The position numbers were made by a program, and so were the translations under genes. Shown here piece by piece: positions 13,805 through 25,996 of a stretch of DNA of 64,000 nt. The notes under the pieces were generated by a model, which searched no databases, had not been told where the DNA came from, and saw only the letters and a program-made list of their open reading frames with translations. Every line of letters starts with the position of its first letter. Position 1 is the first letter of the stretch. The DNA is from Eremophila alpestris peregrina (taxonomy: Eukaryota > Chordata > Aves > Passeriformes > Alaudidae): NCBI GenBank assembly GCA_009792885.1, contig WMCF01000066.1, positions 2,160,618-2,224,617 on the forward strand. Direction: 5' to 3'.

Positions 13805-14270
13805 GCCTGCAAAAAGGTGTAGGAGTGAGTCCAGAGGAGATCATGGAGATGCTCTGAGGGCTGGAGCCCCTCTGCTCTGGAGCCAGGCTGGGAGAGCTGG
13901 GGGTGCTCACCTGGAGAAGGTTCCAGAGCCCCTCCCAGGGCCTAAAGGGGCTCCAGGAGAGCTGGAGAGAGACTGGGGACAAGGGATGGAGGGACAGGAC
14001 ACAGGGAATGGCTTCCACTGCCAGAGGGCAGGGATGGATGGGATATTGGGCAGGAATTGCTCCCTGTGGGGGTGGTGAGGCCCTGGCAAAGGTGCCCAGA
14101 GAAGCTGTGGCTGTCCCTGGATCCCTGGGAGTGTCCAAGGCCAGGCTGGATGGGGCTTGGAGCAGCCTGGGATAGTGGAAGGTGTCCCTGCCCATGGCAG
14201 GGGTGGAATGGGATGACTTTGGAGGTCATTTCTAACACAAACCATTCTGGGATTCCATGATTCCACAAAA
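13805..14270 (+). mobile_element. CR1 LINE 3' end, longest sense copy (about 465 bp)
   Basis: From gatcatggagatgctctgag through gggtgctcacctggagaagg (coding end region), ggataatgg-like middle, ggccaggctggatggggctt, ccatggcaggggtgg and the tail attctgggattccatgattc. The 5' part is present here but missing from most copies in the window. Confidence 0.92.
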
Positions 14271-16330
14271 CCCCCCCCAGAAATCCTCCATTTTACTCCC
14301 TGGCTTTCTGAATCCAGCTCTTCCATGAACAAGTGCAGGAAGAACAGGAGGAGAAGGAGAGACCTCATTTAAAACTGTACAAGGGGAAATTGCAAAAAAT
14401 TACCTAAACCTTTAGGAACATATTTATATTTTGATTTCAAGTAATATTACTTCCTGGTTTCCAGCACATATTCCCTGGGCGTCCCCTATCAAATATCAGG
14501 CAGTATTAAATCACTGATCCCTGATCCCCGCAGCTCTCAGAAAAACATCTGTACTAATTTGTTGGTTTTCCTTAACACGAGGGCCAGCTGAACTCCTCCA
14601 GGGCCGAGCCAAGTGAGATCGCTGACAGATGCAGAATGAAAAAGTGCAAAGATTTTTCCTTTATTAAAAAATAAGGCTCCCCACTCCAAGCCCTGAGCCT
14701 GTGGTTTGCCAGAGTGATGAAATGACACGCGGCAGCCTTGATGCAACGCTGTTGTGGATACAAAAACAGGGGTTTGCCTCATGCTGCTCCCCTGGAAAAT
14801 GACTGCTGACAGCACAGCCAGACTGGCACAGGCCAGCAGGGTGAGGGGTCTGACACAGCCCTGTCCTGTGAGGGTCCCTGGGAGTCTCCAAGGGGAAGAG
14901 TTACTGCAGTTCATTGCCCTGGGAACACAGCAGATCTGGCACCCTGCCCCTGCTCAGCATCTCACTCTGCTCTGCACAAACTTTGCTGCAGCAGCTCAGC
15001 ACAAAGCAGGGAACTGGGACACAAGTGCAGGTAGAGGATAAATTAGTCCTTGTTGAACATGAGGTGAATGAACCCAAATCATGGAGGGCTGATAAACTCC
15101 AAAGCCCCTGAGGGATGAGGGAGTACATTTGGTGGGCAGTCCCCAACACCTCCAAGGCTTTTGCACATACAGGACACATTAAACTGTGCCACAGGTGGGA
15201 CAGGTATCCTGCAAAGGCACACAGGAATTAATAACAGCTTTCCTTTGGAACCAAGAGCCATTTTCCTAACAAAAAGCTCCCTTCCACGTTCACAAACCTT
15301 GATCTGCACTTTTTCTGGTGGGCTCTGTGAGATGGATGCTGCTCTCCTGCAGACCTCACACCCCCCACACCCAACATTGACTGTGCATCTGTAGCTGCCC
15401 TTGCATCCATTGGAATTTAATCCAAATGCTATCCAGCTGCCAGGGAAAGAGCCACTTGCACAAATAACCTTGTGTTTCACCCCAGAGATTCACCCCAGAG
15501 CTTGTCAGCACCACGGCTCAGTGCTGGTGGTTCCCAGCAGGCATTTCCCTGCAGGGAATTCTCCCCAGGGATGAGCCAAAGGGCAGAAAATGCCACAAAC
15601 CCACATCCCTTCTCCAGCAGCCTGGGGATGAATCCCAGCCAGGGGCACTGGTCAGCCCATTGACAGGCTGGATCTGCTTCCAATAAACTTTTATAGCCTG
15701 TCAATGGGCTGAATCCTCTGCAATAAAATTGGTGACATAAAAAAAGGACTTGCAGTGCCAGTGTCTTCCCACCACCCCCTCCCCTTTTTTTTTTTTTTTT
15801 TTTTATTTGAGGACATATGGGAGGGGCTGATTCAGAAGCCAAGTTTATAATATTTTTTTTGGGGGGGTGGAGGAGAGGGGAAAATGACTTTAAGTTACAA
15901 TGGGAATTTTCAGAGCCTCCTTCTGGGGAGAGCAGCCATTTTCAAAAGTGACTTCATTTCCAGAGCTGGCTTCCCTCCCAGTATTTGAACAAGCAAGCAA
16001 AAGAGGAGTTCAGAAACTAAATGGGTTTCAAAGTTTGCCTTGATTGGTTTCAAATTTAACAGCCCTAAACCAGACTTTAGAATTCCAGGCAAATTTGAGG
16101 CTGGTTCATTTTATCAGGCTGCAAATCCTGAACCTGAGCTCACCGGGCAGGGATGACCCTGCAGGAGAAGCTTCACACACAATCCTGGTACTGACAGGGA
16201 ACCTGGGCAACCTCACCCTGCACATCTGTGCATTGAACACCACGAGGCTCTAGTGTGGACTTTTACAGGGGTTAAAATGTTTTGCCACCCTTCCCTGGGA
16301 TACACTTTTGTGGCAATCCCTAAGGGCCAC
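14271..16330. other. Intergenic stretch with hairpin and long T tract
   Basis: Holds the inverted repeat at 15652-15712, a T tract at about 15786-15806 and T/G homopolymers near 15852-15867. The 14380-14720 part is AT-rich with scattered CpG. No gene was recognised. Confidence 0.5.
15652..15712. repeat. Perfect 18-bp inverted repeat, 25-nt loop
   Basis: tcagcccattgacaggct at 15652-15669 and its exact reverse complement at 15695-15712. The loop contains caataaac and another aataaa follows at 15721-15726. It may be a hairpin in an unannotated RNA or a small inversion product. Confidence 0.93.
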
Positions 16331-16337
16331 ATCCAGC

Positions 16338-16379
16338 CACCTTAAATCCCTTTCCAGTCACCTTAAATCCCTTTCCAGT
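16338..16379. repeat. 21-bp perfect tandem duplication
   Basis: A 21-bp unit beginning caccttaaatccctttccag occurs twice in a row without a difference. Confidence 0.97.
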
Positions 16380-16539
16380 CCATGGACCCTGTGATGGGAG
16401 GAGCAAGGGGACATTTAAGAGCAATTCAGACTCCAGTAAAGCACCAGCTGGAGACACAGGGACGGAGGAGACTCGAGGGCAGGAACAGTCTCTGTATTCC
16501 CGTCTTTAAGAGCAGATAACGTTGTTTTCTTAACGTTGG

Positions 16540-17070
16540 GAAGATAAATCGGCTGCCGGTGGTTCAGAGGCTCCGACACTCGGGATCTGCAGCCCAATTC
16601 CCAATTCCCAATTCCCAATTCCCAATCCCCAATCCCCCCGAGGGCTGTTCAGGGCACTTCTCACCCATTACGGCTGTTTGGTTATCAGGAGAAGCTTTCC
16701 CATGGATTTTCCCTGCTCGGACTGTCAATCCCCCTGATTTTGCTGGGTCAATCCCTGAGCCTTGGAGGGAGCTGCAAACGCCAGGTCGCAGCGTGTGGCT
16801 GGGGGAAGGAGGTTCCGCGGGCAGGGTGCGAACAGCTGGAGCTGCAGACAGATGCGCAGCACGGCACTGACCTCACGGTGCCTCCCGTCAGCTCCCGCCG
16901 GTGCCGCAGCACAGATAAGTCACTAACGACGCTGTTTAAATGACTCTTGGCAGCGAGAACAACACCGAGGGCCTCGGTGAAGAGTCGCTCTTTATTTGTC
17001 AGAACAGCAGAGCCAGTTAATTTATTTCATTTCCGCGTTATTGCTGTCCCTGGGGTGGGATGCACGGAGG
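16540..17070. promoter_or_regulatory. Intergenic CpG cluster, candidate promoter or enhancer
   Basis: CpG-rich over about 500 bp (ggctgccggtgg, gttccgcgggcagggtgcg, gtcagctcccgccggtgccg, taacgacgctg, gaagagtcgctc, tttccgcgttat), in sharp contrast to both flanks. No exon was recognised next to it. Confidence 0.4.
16593..16634. repeat. 7-bp microsatellite cccaatt, six copies
   Basis: Four copies of cccaatt followed by two of cccaatc and a C run. It sits at the edge of the CpG cluster. Confidence 0.97.
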
Positions 17071-19084
17071 GGAGGAGCTGCTTTCCAAGCCTCCTGGGCT
17101 GGATGTTCATGTCCAAGAACGTGATGGAGCCCCACACCTCCATCTCCTCATATCACATCCTGGGTTTTAAAGGGATTTTTTACATGTTTCTGGTGGAAAG
17201 GGGGGATTGACAACCACAGGAGAGAGCAGGGAAGCTGCCCTGCTCTGACACAGAGGGACTGGCTCAGTCCCTGCCTCTCCCAGGAGGGGATTTAGGCTGC
17301 TGGGTGGCCTCTGGTCAGACTGGCATCCCAAAGAGCAGCTCCTTGGAGAGCTCTGCCAGCGATCCTGCTGGCCAGAAATGGAATTAAACAACAAAATCGA
17401 TGCCTGGTCTCCAGGTGGCATCACAAGAAGAGAAAGGAAAGACAACAACCCATCCCTCGATGACAGAAACCTCAGTCCAAACTTCCCAAGGCTTCAGGAG
17501 CCTCCTGTTTTCCTGCTTTCCTGTTTACCCTGGATGTCTCCTGCTTCTTTGGATTTCAGCCTCTGCAGTGCACAAGCTTTTTGCAGAGGAGCAAACTCCA
17601 GCTCTGGGCTTTTTGTTCCAAAATAAGAATATCTAAAGCCAGCAGCTGGCAGATGCCTTTGTAAGGAGCAGAAGAGGCTGATATGAGGCTGTGGTGTGGG
17701 TGCAGTGAAAGGGCACTGGGACTGCAATGGGGAGAGCAGGTTCTGGGGTATCTGGGTCTAATTCCNNNNNNNNNNNNNNNNNNNNNNNNNNNNNNNNNNN
17801 NNNNNNNNNNNNNNNNNNNNNNNNNNNNNNNNNNNNNNNNNNNNNTCCTGTTTCACCTCACAGATGGGGAGAGCAGGTTCTGGGGTATCTGGGCCTAATT
17901 CCTTCCTGTTTCACCTCACAAAGGTCACCCTTTCCCCCTCAGCCTCCACATCTGCAGGGATGCCATGGAATCCCAGATGATGGATTGCCAGGCTGCCCCA
18001 CCAAATGGTGAGAATGAAGTGGTGCCTGTAAAGCACGTTGGGAGACAGGGCTGACAGGCAGTATACAACTGCAAACTCTATTAGATCACTGCACCATCCC
18101 CTGGGCCAAAAAGCTGCCTTTGCAGAAAAGATCCAGACACAGAACATGTCATTAAGTGAGGATGGCTGACAGTAGTTCAGCTGCATAGAGATGTTAAATA
18201 GTAATAATAATGAAACAAAGCTCAGCGTTTGAGGACGCTGTACCTCTTCAAAGCACTTCACCAAAACGTTCACTGATTGTACCCAAAATAAATTGCTCCC
18301 AGCTGCTGGAGATCCATGAGGTATTCACAAGAAATGGATGGAGCCTCATCCATCCTGGATCAGGCCGGGGGTGCATGTGTTAGAGTGCAATCAAGAGCTC
18401 AAAGGAAATAACTCACAGGGAGTTGAGTGCTCTCCTGCACACCTCAAAATTGGGTTTATTGTCAGAGAAAGCAGCAGAAGCCTGAGCTCTGTCCTCTCAC
18501 TGCAGAAAAAAATTGTGACAGAGCCAAAGCCTTCATTCAAAGTTCAATGTCATCCTTGAAAGCTCCTATTTCAACTCCATCTCAGCAGAAATAGCTCTGT
18601 GCCAGGCACCTTGAGGCATTTGTGGTGTTGAGACACAACCAAGGGAACACAGATTTGGCTCTCTTGTGCTAAACACAGCAAACTCCCCCAACAACTCCTT
18701 CCTCACTCATCTGTCTTAATTTAATGTGCATTTCACTGCTGCAGTTCCACATGATGTCAAAGGATTCAGACTGTCTCCCCTGACCACCTCCCATCCATGA
18801 CTTAGGAATCATCCCAGCCCTCCTCTCACAGCTTAAAAAGCCCTTTCAGGTGCACAGAAGAATAATTGTAGCTTCAAGTGCCAGGTAACAAACGCCCTCA
18901 AAAGAGCAGCAGGGCTCTGGTACCTAAATAAAGTGCTCTTCCCACAGTTACTGGCTGGCTTTCCAACACTGGAGCCAGTTCCTGGCCTGTTCCCTGCCAG
19001 GCACCTGCATGGAGAGACTCCTGAAAGATCTGGCAGCTGCAAGGAGCATTCAGGTAGAAAAGGCTGATGTTCCCTCACTTGCAG
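17071..19084. other. Intergenic stretch with the first assembly gap
   Basis: No exon or mobile element was recognised apart from the repeat around the gap at 17727-17922. Confidence 0.5.
17766..17845. other. Assembly gap (80 N) inside a tandem repeat of about 58 bp
   Basis: The unit beginning atggggagagcaggttctgg and ending gtttcacctcacag is cut by the gap: one copy starts at 17727, and another at 17864 runs to 17922. The gap probably hides further copies and its stated size need not be real. Confidence 0.92.
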
Positions 19085-19486
19085 TGATGCCACCTAGAAC
19101 AGAGGCCAAAGTTAGAGAATAATGTGGGTGTTTATTAAAGGCCTTTAACAGCTGCACCTTGGGCAGTCAGAGCCCCCCAGAGGCTGAAGCCACGATGGAC
19201 AATGGTCACGAGCTTTATAAATTATAAATTTGGTCTATTTGCATATTAATCCTCCAATTACAGCTTGAGGTAATGAAGTCATTTACCCCCAGTTTGCCCC
19301 TCCCCAATTCCCTTTTGTTTGCACTTTTCAGGGCCTGAGGCTGTTGGGTGTCCTTGAGTTCCAGAGGGATTGTTCTGTCTGACCAAAGTGTGAAGACAGG
19401 AGCCAACACTTCCTGTGGAGTTTGGAGTTATGCACTAATGCAGCACAGGGTTTGGAAAATATAAAGGCTAAAATCTTAATGCATCA
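19085..19486 (-). mobile_element. Solo LTR, older relative of the one at 25520-25996
   Basis: Starts TGATGC and ends GCATCA. Shared blocks with the other copy include the sequence from ggtctatttgcatatt through caattacagcttgaggtaat, then gttgggtgtccttg and ggctaaaatctt. The minus-strand AATAAA is at 19136-19131. Flanking tetramers are GCAG and ACAG, a probable 4-bp target duplication with one change. Confidence 0.75.
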
Positions 19487-21963
19487 ACAGGCACTGCTGA
19501 TCTCAGCCCTGTGCTCACCACTGCCCCACTTTGTGGTTCTGCTGCGCTCCCTGAGGGCAGAGGTTGGAGGAAAACAAGCCTGGAAATCCCAAACCCAACC
19601 AAGAGCTTGGCCTTCAGCCCACCCCTTCCAAACCCCAAGGGGTTTGCCCAGCACACAGAGATGATGCTGACCTCAGAGCAGGGTGCAGTGCCCCAGGGAA
19701 GGATGGGGCATGCCCAGGGGGGAATGGCACACAGGGCACCACCCTTGATAAAACCTGCACAATCCAAACCAATCCAAACCAAGAGGCCCAGCAGAACATT
19801 TTGGGGGATGAGCCCAAATGACCATCACCATGGAGAGATGAGAAGCAGGCCAGGAACAACACAAATCAGGAGCTTTCCAGATCCAGTGGAGAAGGAATAA
19901 CACAAATCAGGAGCTCTCCAGATGCCAGTGGATAAGATCAAGGCAGAGCAGCCAGCCCTGCACCCACAGGGAGCTCCTGTCAGACACCAGAGAAGCCAAG
20001 GCTTGGTGGGAAAGGGGAACAGCAGAGCAAGAGTGAGAACACACTGCCACAGGCAAGGGAAGAGCAAAGCAACCCTTGATTTCCTTTCATACTAAAGCTC
20101 AGAGCATGCAGAGTCTCACAGGAGCTTTGGATTCAGCCTTCCCCACCCTGTGCGGGAGACATCCTGCCACCCATGGTCACCATCCCCACAAATCCTGAGT
20201 GAGTGCCTTACAAATGGAGCCCCAGCAGGCTCCAGCACTGCCCTGGGTGCTGGAAGCAGCAAACCAGTTAAAGATGAGCTATTCAAAAGCAGGAGCAGCC
20301 TGGGATGCTTTGCTCAGCTCTTCTCACCCGAGGAAAGCACCACAAGACATTTCTCTGCTGTGCCCCCACTTCACACACACCCACTCAGAAGTGGGATTTT
20401 GTTTTTCAAGCCACATTTTAGAGAGGGGTCACCACATCCATCGGGTGTTTGAGGCTCCCCAAGAAGGGAATCACACCCTCACACCCTGCTACAGCTCCAC
20501 TGGGTCTGTGTGGGTTGTTTTCAGGAAACTTTAAACAATGCCCACATCATTTTGAGGGCATGAGCATGAAAACAGGGCTGAAACTCTCATCCCTACCTTA
20601 TGATGGTATAAAATATCCTCAGAATATCAGCTTGAGCTGTTGGGGCTGCTCTGATGTGAGGGGACAGTGCTGCACTGGACAGAGGGATGCTGGAAGGGAC
20701 ACTCAGGATCTTGCTCAAACCCCCTTTTTAAGCAGCTCTGGCATTTGGGATTTGCAGCATAAAAGCTCTGACAGGCTGTCAGCAGGCTGCAGTCAAGCTT
20801 GAAGCACAGCTTAAAAAAATAGATGTGTGTGGGGCATCAGAGTGGGGAGAGCCCAGAGCAGCTGGAAATCAGCACTGGGACAGGTTGGTAGAGCTCCATG
20901 GGAGCTGCCAGGGCAGGGATGAGCAGTGCCCAGTGCCCCTGGAGCCAGGGAGGGTCACACAGACCAGTCTGAGGAGCTTCTTGGGGCCACCCCAAGTGCT
21001 CCAGGCACGGAGCAGGGAGGAGAAACACGGGAGGGCAGAGCACACACAGCACCTGCTGAGGCTGTGCCTGGATCCAGCCAGCTCTGTCAGCCTCTCACTT
21101 GGAAAAAAAAAGCCACCACTAACACACTTTCTCCCATCCAAGGCTCTCTCCTTCCCCTCTGAGCTCATTCATGGCTCAGGCCCTGGGACAGCTGCAGGGT
21201 TGCCAAGTCCCCCCAGCTCAGAGAAGCACAGAGCAACACGATCAGGATGATGGCTGGGCCAGCTGTTGGAAACCTCTGCAGGACTCCAAACAGCTCAAGG
21301 CAGAGCAGGGGAAAACAATAAACCAGCAGAAAGCCCCTCATTCCTCCCCTCTGCCTGCACGTTGTGGTCTCATTGTTACCACCAGCCCTCAGTGGCCAAG
21401 TGAGCCCTGGCCAAGATGACAGCTCATTATGAATATTTTAAAAATACACTGGGTGGGGACTAAGGAGCCCTGGGAACAGGCAGTGGATTTTTTCACACCT
21501 AAGTGATTGTTTTGAATGCAGCTCAGGTCAATAGAAGTGACCTCCATCCTGGCTGGGAGCAGTGCCAGGAGTGAAGCTCCCCCTCCAAGCATCGTCAGAG
21601 CCACACTGAGGTTCTCCAAGAAGCTTTAGGAGGGCTCATACACATTTTTATACAGGCTCTGCCTCTAAGAGCTGCCTGACTGAGCAAGCTAAACCCAGAG
21701 GCAGAATCCCCTCTCTGCAAAAAAAAACCCTAAACAACTATTTAACAGCAGAGTTCTGCAACAAACCCCAGAAACTCATTCAAAACCACGATTTTGTTTA
21801 AATGAGAGCACATTGAAGCAGGGAACAATGCCCCTGTGTAACTTATAGGAAGAATGTTGTCTTCTCTTGGTGGCTCACACAGTGGGCCACCAAATGTCCT
21901 CAGCCAAGGGACATGGAGAGGATGGGGAAGAACAGGATATCTGCTCCCTGGATAACTGGGGGA
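19487..21963. other. Intergenic stretch, no gene recognised
   Basis: Contains the 41-bp duplication above; otherwise only short overlapping open frames. Confidence 0.5.
19859..19939. repeat. 41-bp tandem duplication
   Basis: acacaaatcaggagctttcc is followed 41 bp later by acacaaatcaggagctctcc, and both continue agat(g)ccagtgga. Two copies with a few differences. Confidence 0.85.
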
Positions 21964-22146
21964 TGTGGGAAATACTAAAAGTAAGAAGGCTTTCAGGAGC
22001 CCAAGACTCACACTATTGTTTCATGTCCTTGCTTGCTGTATTTTTGTATCTTCTTCTGCTTTTCACAGCTAGCTCTAAATTCTCTGTTCTTTCTCTGCCT
22101 GCTTTCTCAGCTCCTAAAAGCCTTCTTACCTTTAGTACTTCCCACA
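21964..22146. mobile_element. 183-bp inverted-repeat (MITE-like) element with 6-bp target duplication
   Basis: Arms 21964-22000 and 22110-22146 are complementary over 37 bp with three differences, all transitions. The ends read TGTGGGAA...TTCCCACA. GGGGGA occurs directly outside both ends (21958-21963 and 22147-22152). The interior is 109 bp, T-rich on the plus strand, with no open frame or poly(A) signal. Long arms suggest a non-autonomous DNA transposon; TG...CA ends and a 6-bp duplication would also suit a small LTR derivative. Confidence 0.65.
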
Positions 22147-25100
22147 GGGGGACAGAAACAACAAAATCCAACAGTTAAGAAAGGAAAACGGGATTTCAGG
22201 ACACAAATACCCACAGGACTCTCACAGACAGCAGCTGGGGTTTGACTCTGGCTTGTTCTTCCCAACAAAACAAAAAAAGGGAACAAAATTGACTAAAAGT
22301 GCCCAAGCACCAGGCCCTGCATGAGCCACCCCTGCCCAGGATGGGGGACACATCTGGGATGCCACAAACACTGGGGATGGTGAGAGGGGACATCGAGGGA
22401 AGCTGAGGAAGAGCAGCAGCACTCAGGCAAGGACACGGTATTTTCTCAGCATTCTCACCTTCCTGCAGCCCCACAACCTTCCAGGCTGTTTCCAGCAGGC
22501 AGGACAAGGACTTGAGGCTGATTTGAGTTTGAAGGCAGCAGCAGGGATCATTCTGCTGTCCCTGTTTCCCTCTGCTCTGTCTGGCAGGGCTGTGCAGGGG
22601 CCACTCACTGCTCCCACAGTGCCCACACCAAAGCCTGGGAATTCCCCTCGAGATTTCTGGTGCCTCTGGGATGAGAAGGGGGCCAGGTTAATTTTGCACT
22701 GCAGCCCATCACCAGCCTCACAGGTGCCCTGAGCCCCCCTGAGCATCAGGAGGAACCCCCACACCCCTCCAGGGGAGCTGCAGGGCCTGAGCTGGCAGCT
22801 CTGGTTAATTCTGCTCAAGGCACATCTGGGGAGGCAAAGCCAAAGGTGATGCTTCCCTGCACAGCCTGGAAATGAGGTTGCAAGGCCAAGAAACCAGAGG
22901 GGATGGAGTTCCATGGGGATGCCTCCTGAGCTGTCCCCACCAAGGCACAGAGGTGTTCCTGTGTCACCCTGAATTTTTAAGCCCTTGGAGTCAGTTTTCC
23001 CATGGGTTTTCATGTAAATAACTGGTGCTGTTTTCTAACTAATTTGGAAGTTTACATTCTTCTTAGTGAGATGGATTTCCTTGACAAGCATGTGTATTAA
23101 CCAGTGTGTGTGTAGAGGTGGGAATTTTCTCACCCAATTAGAACCTTTTCCTCCTCTTGTAGAAAATATTCCTGATTTTGAATAAATTCCTCTTTCTTTT
23201 CTTTTCCCTCGTGATTGCTGTGTCGTGCCGTTCTTTTGTGTAACAGTGTGACATTCCTGTGCAGTTTTTACTCCTCTTTCCAGTCCAGCACTTCACCCTG
23301 GTGTGTGACAATCCCAGACAGTTCCAAGTGGGAACAGGGAAAAGGAAGGGTCTGCACCTCTGCTCATCAGGAGACTCTTGGCTTTTCAGAGGAGCACTCA
23401 CAGCACACGGAATCCAGCAAATCCATGGGCTGCCACATCCTCTCAGCACATCAACAGCTGAGAGTTCGTGATGAGAGAGTCTGCTCCAGCTGAACTCCTC
23501 CCTTCCTGTCCTTCTCCTTCCAGAAAGAGGGGCTCTCCCTTTGGAGAAGCCTCTCACCTACAGCAAAGGCTGCAGAGCCCCAAACAAGGGGTTTGGGTGG
23601 GAACAGGAGCCACTACAGCCTCTTCACTGCTTTTCTTCACCCAGCCTCCAGCAGAAGCCTCCTGGCAGCTCATTCCAGCCCCAGCTCCCCATCCCAGGCT
23701 CACCCCACTGTCTCCAGGTGCAGGACACAGCACATTCCTGCCTCAACACCACTCCTGGGCAACTGGCTCCTTTCTCCTCCATTCCTGCTTCCTCTGGGGC
23801 TTTGCTGCATGCTCAGAAGACAGGACAGATGCAGAGGCTGCTGCAGCCCTGAGGGACAGCATTGCAGGATGAGGTAAGGCAGGAGGAAGTGGGTGCTCTG
23901 GGCTGAGGGGAACCACGGCTCTGGCTGTTCCCAGGATCTGGAGGAAGTGAATTGATAAATACCAGAGCTGGACCTGAAGGAAAACTGGGCACTCACAGCC
24001 AAGAAAGCAGAGCTGCTTTAGGAGCAGCCCTGGCCTTTGTTGCACAACGTCCATGGAAAGCACTCGCTGTACTCACAGAGCAGGAGGCAGAGGAGGGATA
24101 AGCAGACTCACACCCCCTCACTCAGCCCAAAACACGGCTCAGCACAGTCCTGCAGCTTCCCACCTCCCAAAAATCACCCTCTGCAACAGCCAGCACTGCA
24201 GCTTGTCCCGTGCAGCTGCCCCTGAGGAACTCAGTGTGAGGAACTGCGAGATTCCAGGGGGCTCAGAGAAGTCCAAGGCACAGAGCATCCTGTAACTCTC
24301 AGTGTCTGACAGCCTCTGGAGCCTCAGGGGAGGGTCAGCAGCAACCAGCACCTCAAACTCTCTTTACAAAACAGTATTAAATACCCAGCCAACTGTGTGG
24401 TAAACTGAAACCACAAACCCTGTAGCTGGAAGCTTCACAACAGTCAGCAACACAGCCTTGTGCTTCTCTGGACACTTGCAGTTAAAATTCAATAAAAGGA
24501 AAGTCCAGTTGGTTCACACCACCCGTAAGTTCAGCTAAACCCTCCCTCACCACACAAACAGCAACTCAGGAGATCCTCTGCTGTTGTGTGGCAGCTCAGG
24601 ATGCTCTGTGACAGAAAGGACCTGGGAACAGGGCAAAAGAAACGTGTAAGCCTTCAGAAAAATCAGGGTATAACACACTCACATCCTCCTTGCTGCTCCT
24701 CAAGCCTTTCATCTCTGAGATCACTGAAGCTTCTTGCCACGAAAAGGACATCAAACAGGCAAGAGCTGCCTCTCTCAATCCTTCCCAGGAAAGCTCAGCT
24801 TCTCCTGAGCCTGATTTCTGTGACCTCGTGCCCTCCCACACCTGTGAGGACAGGTTAATTGGAGCCACAGGGTCACCCCTCCTTCTCTTTAGCTGGTGGT
24901 AGAGTTTACTTTGACAGCCCTCCTCCTCCTTCTCCTTTTCCTAAGGGATGCCTTTGAGATGCACTTTAAAGCCTCTGTGTGACACATGCAGGAAGATTTG
25001 GGAAGTTCTGTATTTTTCCACTTCATTTCAAAAGCTTCATGAGGCTTAGAGAGCACTCAGGGAATTGCTGAGCCAAGAGAATCCTCTGAGCCACACTCGT

Positions 25101-25519
25101 GCCCCTTAACTCACCTGCACCTCCACAAAAGTGCACATTTCATTAACACAGATCACTGATGTGATTGTGACTGTGCACTGCCAGGTGCAGGACACAGCCC
25201 CAGCCTGTGTGTGTGCACCCCTGAGTGTGCAAGGGATCCCAGTCCCTTTGTGTTTGCCTTGGCCTGTGCTGGGCCAGGAGATATCCAGGCAAAGATAAAC
25301 ACCAGCCAGCTGCTGGGAGCCAGAGATATCTGCTGCTGAGCAGCTGTGGGGAGCTCCAGAGCACAGACCCCTGACCCCTCCACAACAGCCTGGCTCCTTT
25401 CAGATTCCTGCTTGTCAGGAAAAGGCTGGGACTGATGGCAGGAGGCTCTGAAATCACCTGGTGAGGAGAAGCTGTTGCCCAAAAGCCCATCCCTTTCCCA
25501 TCACCTCATGCACAGCCAT
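22147..25519. other. Intergenic stretch, no gene recognised
   Basis: Longest frame is 196 codons on the minus strand (22423-23013), without domain features. No RNA gene or mobile element was recognised. Confidence 0.5.
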
Positions 25520-25996
25520 TGATGCCTTGGGAAGGCTGAGCTGGAACAGAGACTGGACAGAGCTGGAGAATAGAGGAGATATTTATTGAAAGGCTCTGGG
25601 ATACACCTTGGGCAGGAGAAGAGCCTGGCCAGGGCTGCACCCAAGGTGGACTCAGAATGATCACAAAATGGACCCAAAATGGTCACAAAATGGACCCATG
25701 GTCTCAAGGTCTCACACTTTTACAAGTTTTGGTCCATTTGTATATTGGGGTTAATTGTCCAATTCCAGCTTCAGGTTATGAAGTCCCATCCTTCCTGTTT
25801 CTCCCTTTAGCCCACTCTTGTTTGTGCTTTTGGGGCTGAAACTTGTTCTCCTTGTCCTTGGTCTCCAGCAGGAAAAGGATTTGTTTTGTCCTTGTACTCT
25901 GTGAAGAGAACTTATTAACACTTAATATGAGGCTCAGAACTGCACCCAAGGCAGCACAGAATCTGAAAACCATAAAAGCTAAAACTTCAGGCATCA
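25520..25996 (-). mobile_element. Solo LTR with terminal inverted repeats and 4-bp target duplication
   Basis: 477 bp. On the plus strand it starts TGATGCCT (25520-25527) and ends AGGCATCA (25989-25996), perfect 8-bp inverted ends in TG...CA form. CCAT flanks it on both sides (25516-25519 and 25997-26000). The minus-strand AATAAA is at 25587-25582. A 4-bp duplication fits a class I (ERV1-like) element. There is no internal viral gene. The U3 has a small tandem repeat (cacaaaatggaccc). Confidence 0.85.

Noticed and set aside
19085..25996. Two same-strand LTRs 6 kb apart, which could be the ends of one provirus
   Set aside because: They are strongly diverged from each other, each has its own flanking tetramer pair (GCAG/ACAG and CCAT/CCAT), and I see no gag, pol or env remains between them. 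They are two independent solo LTRs.
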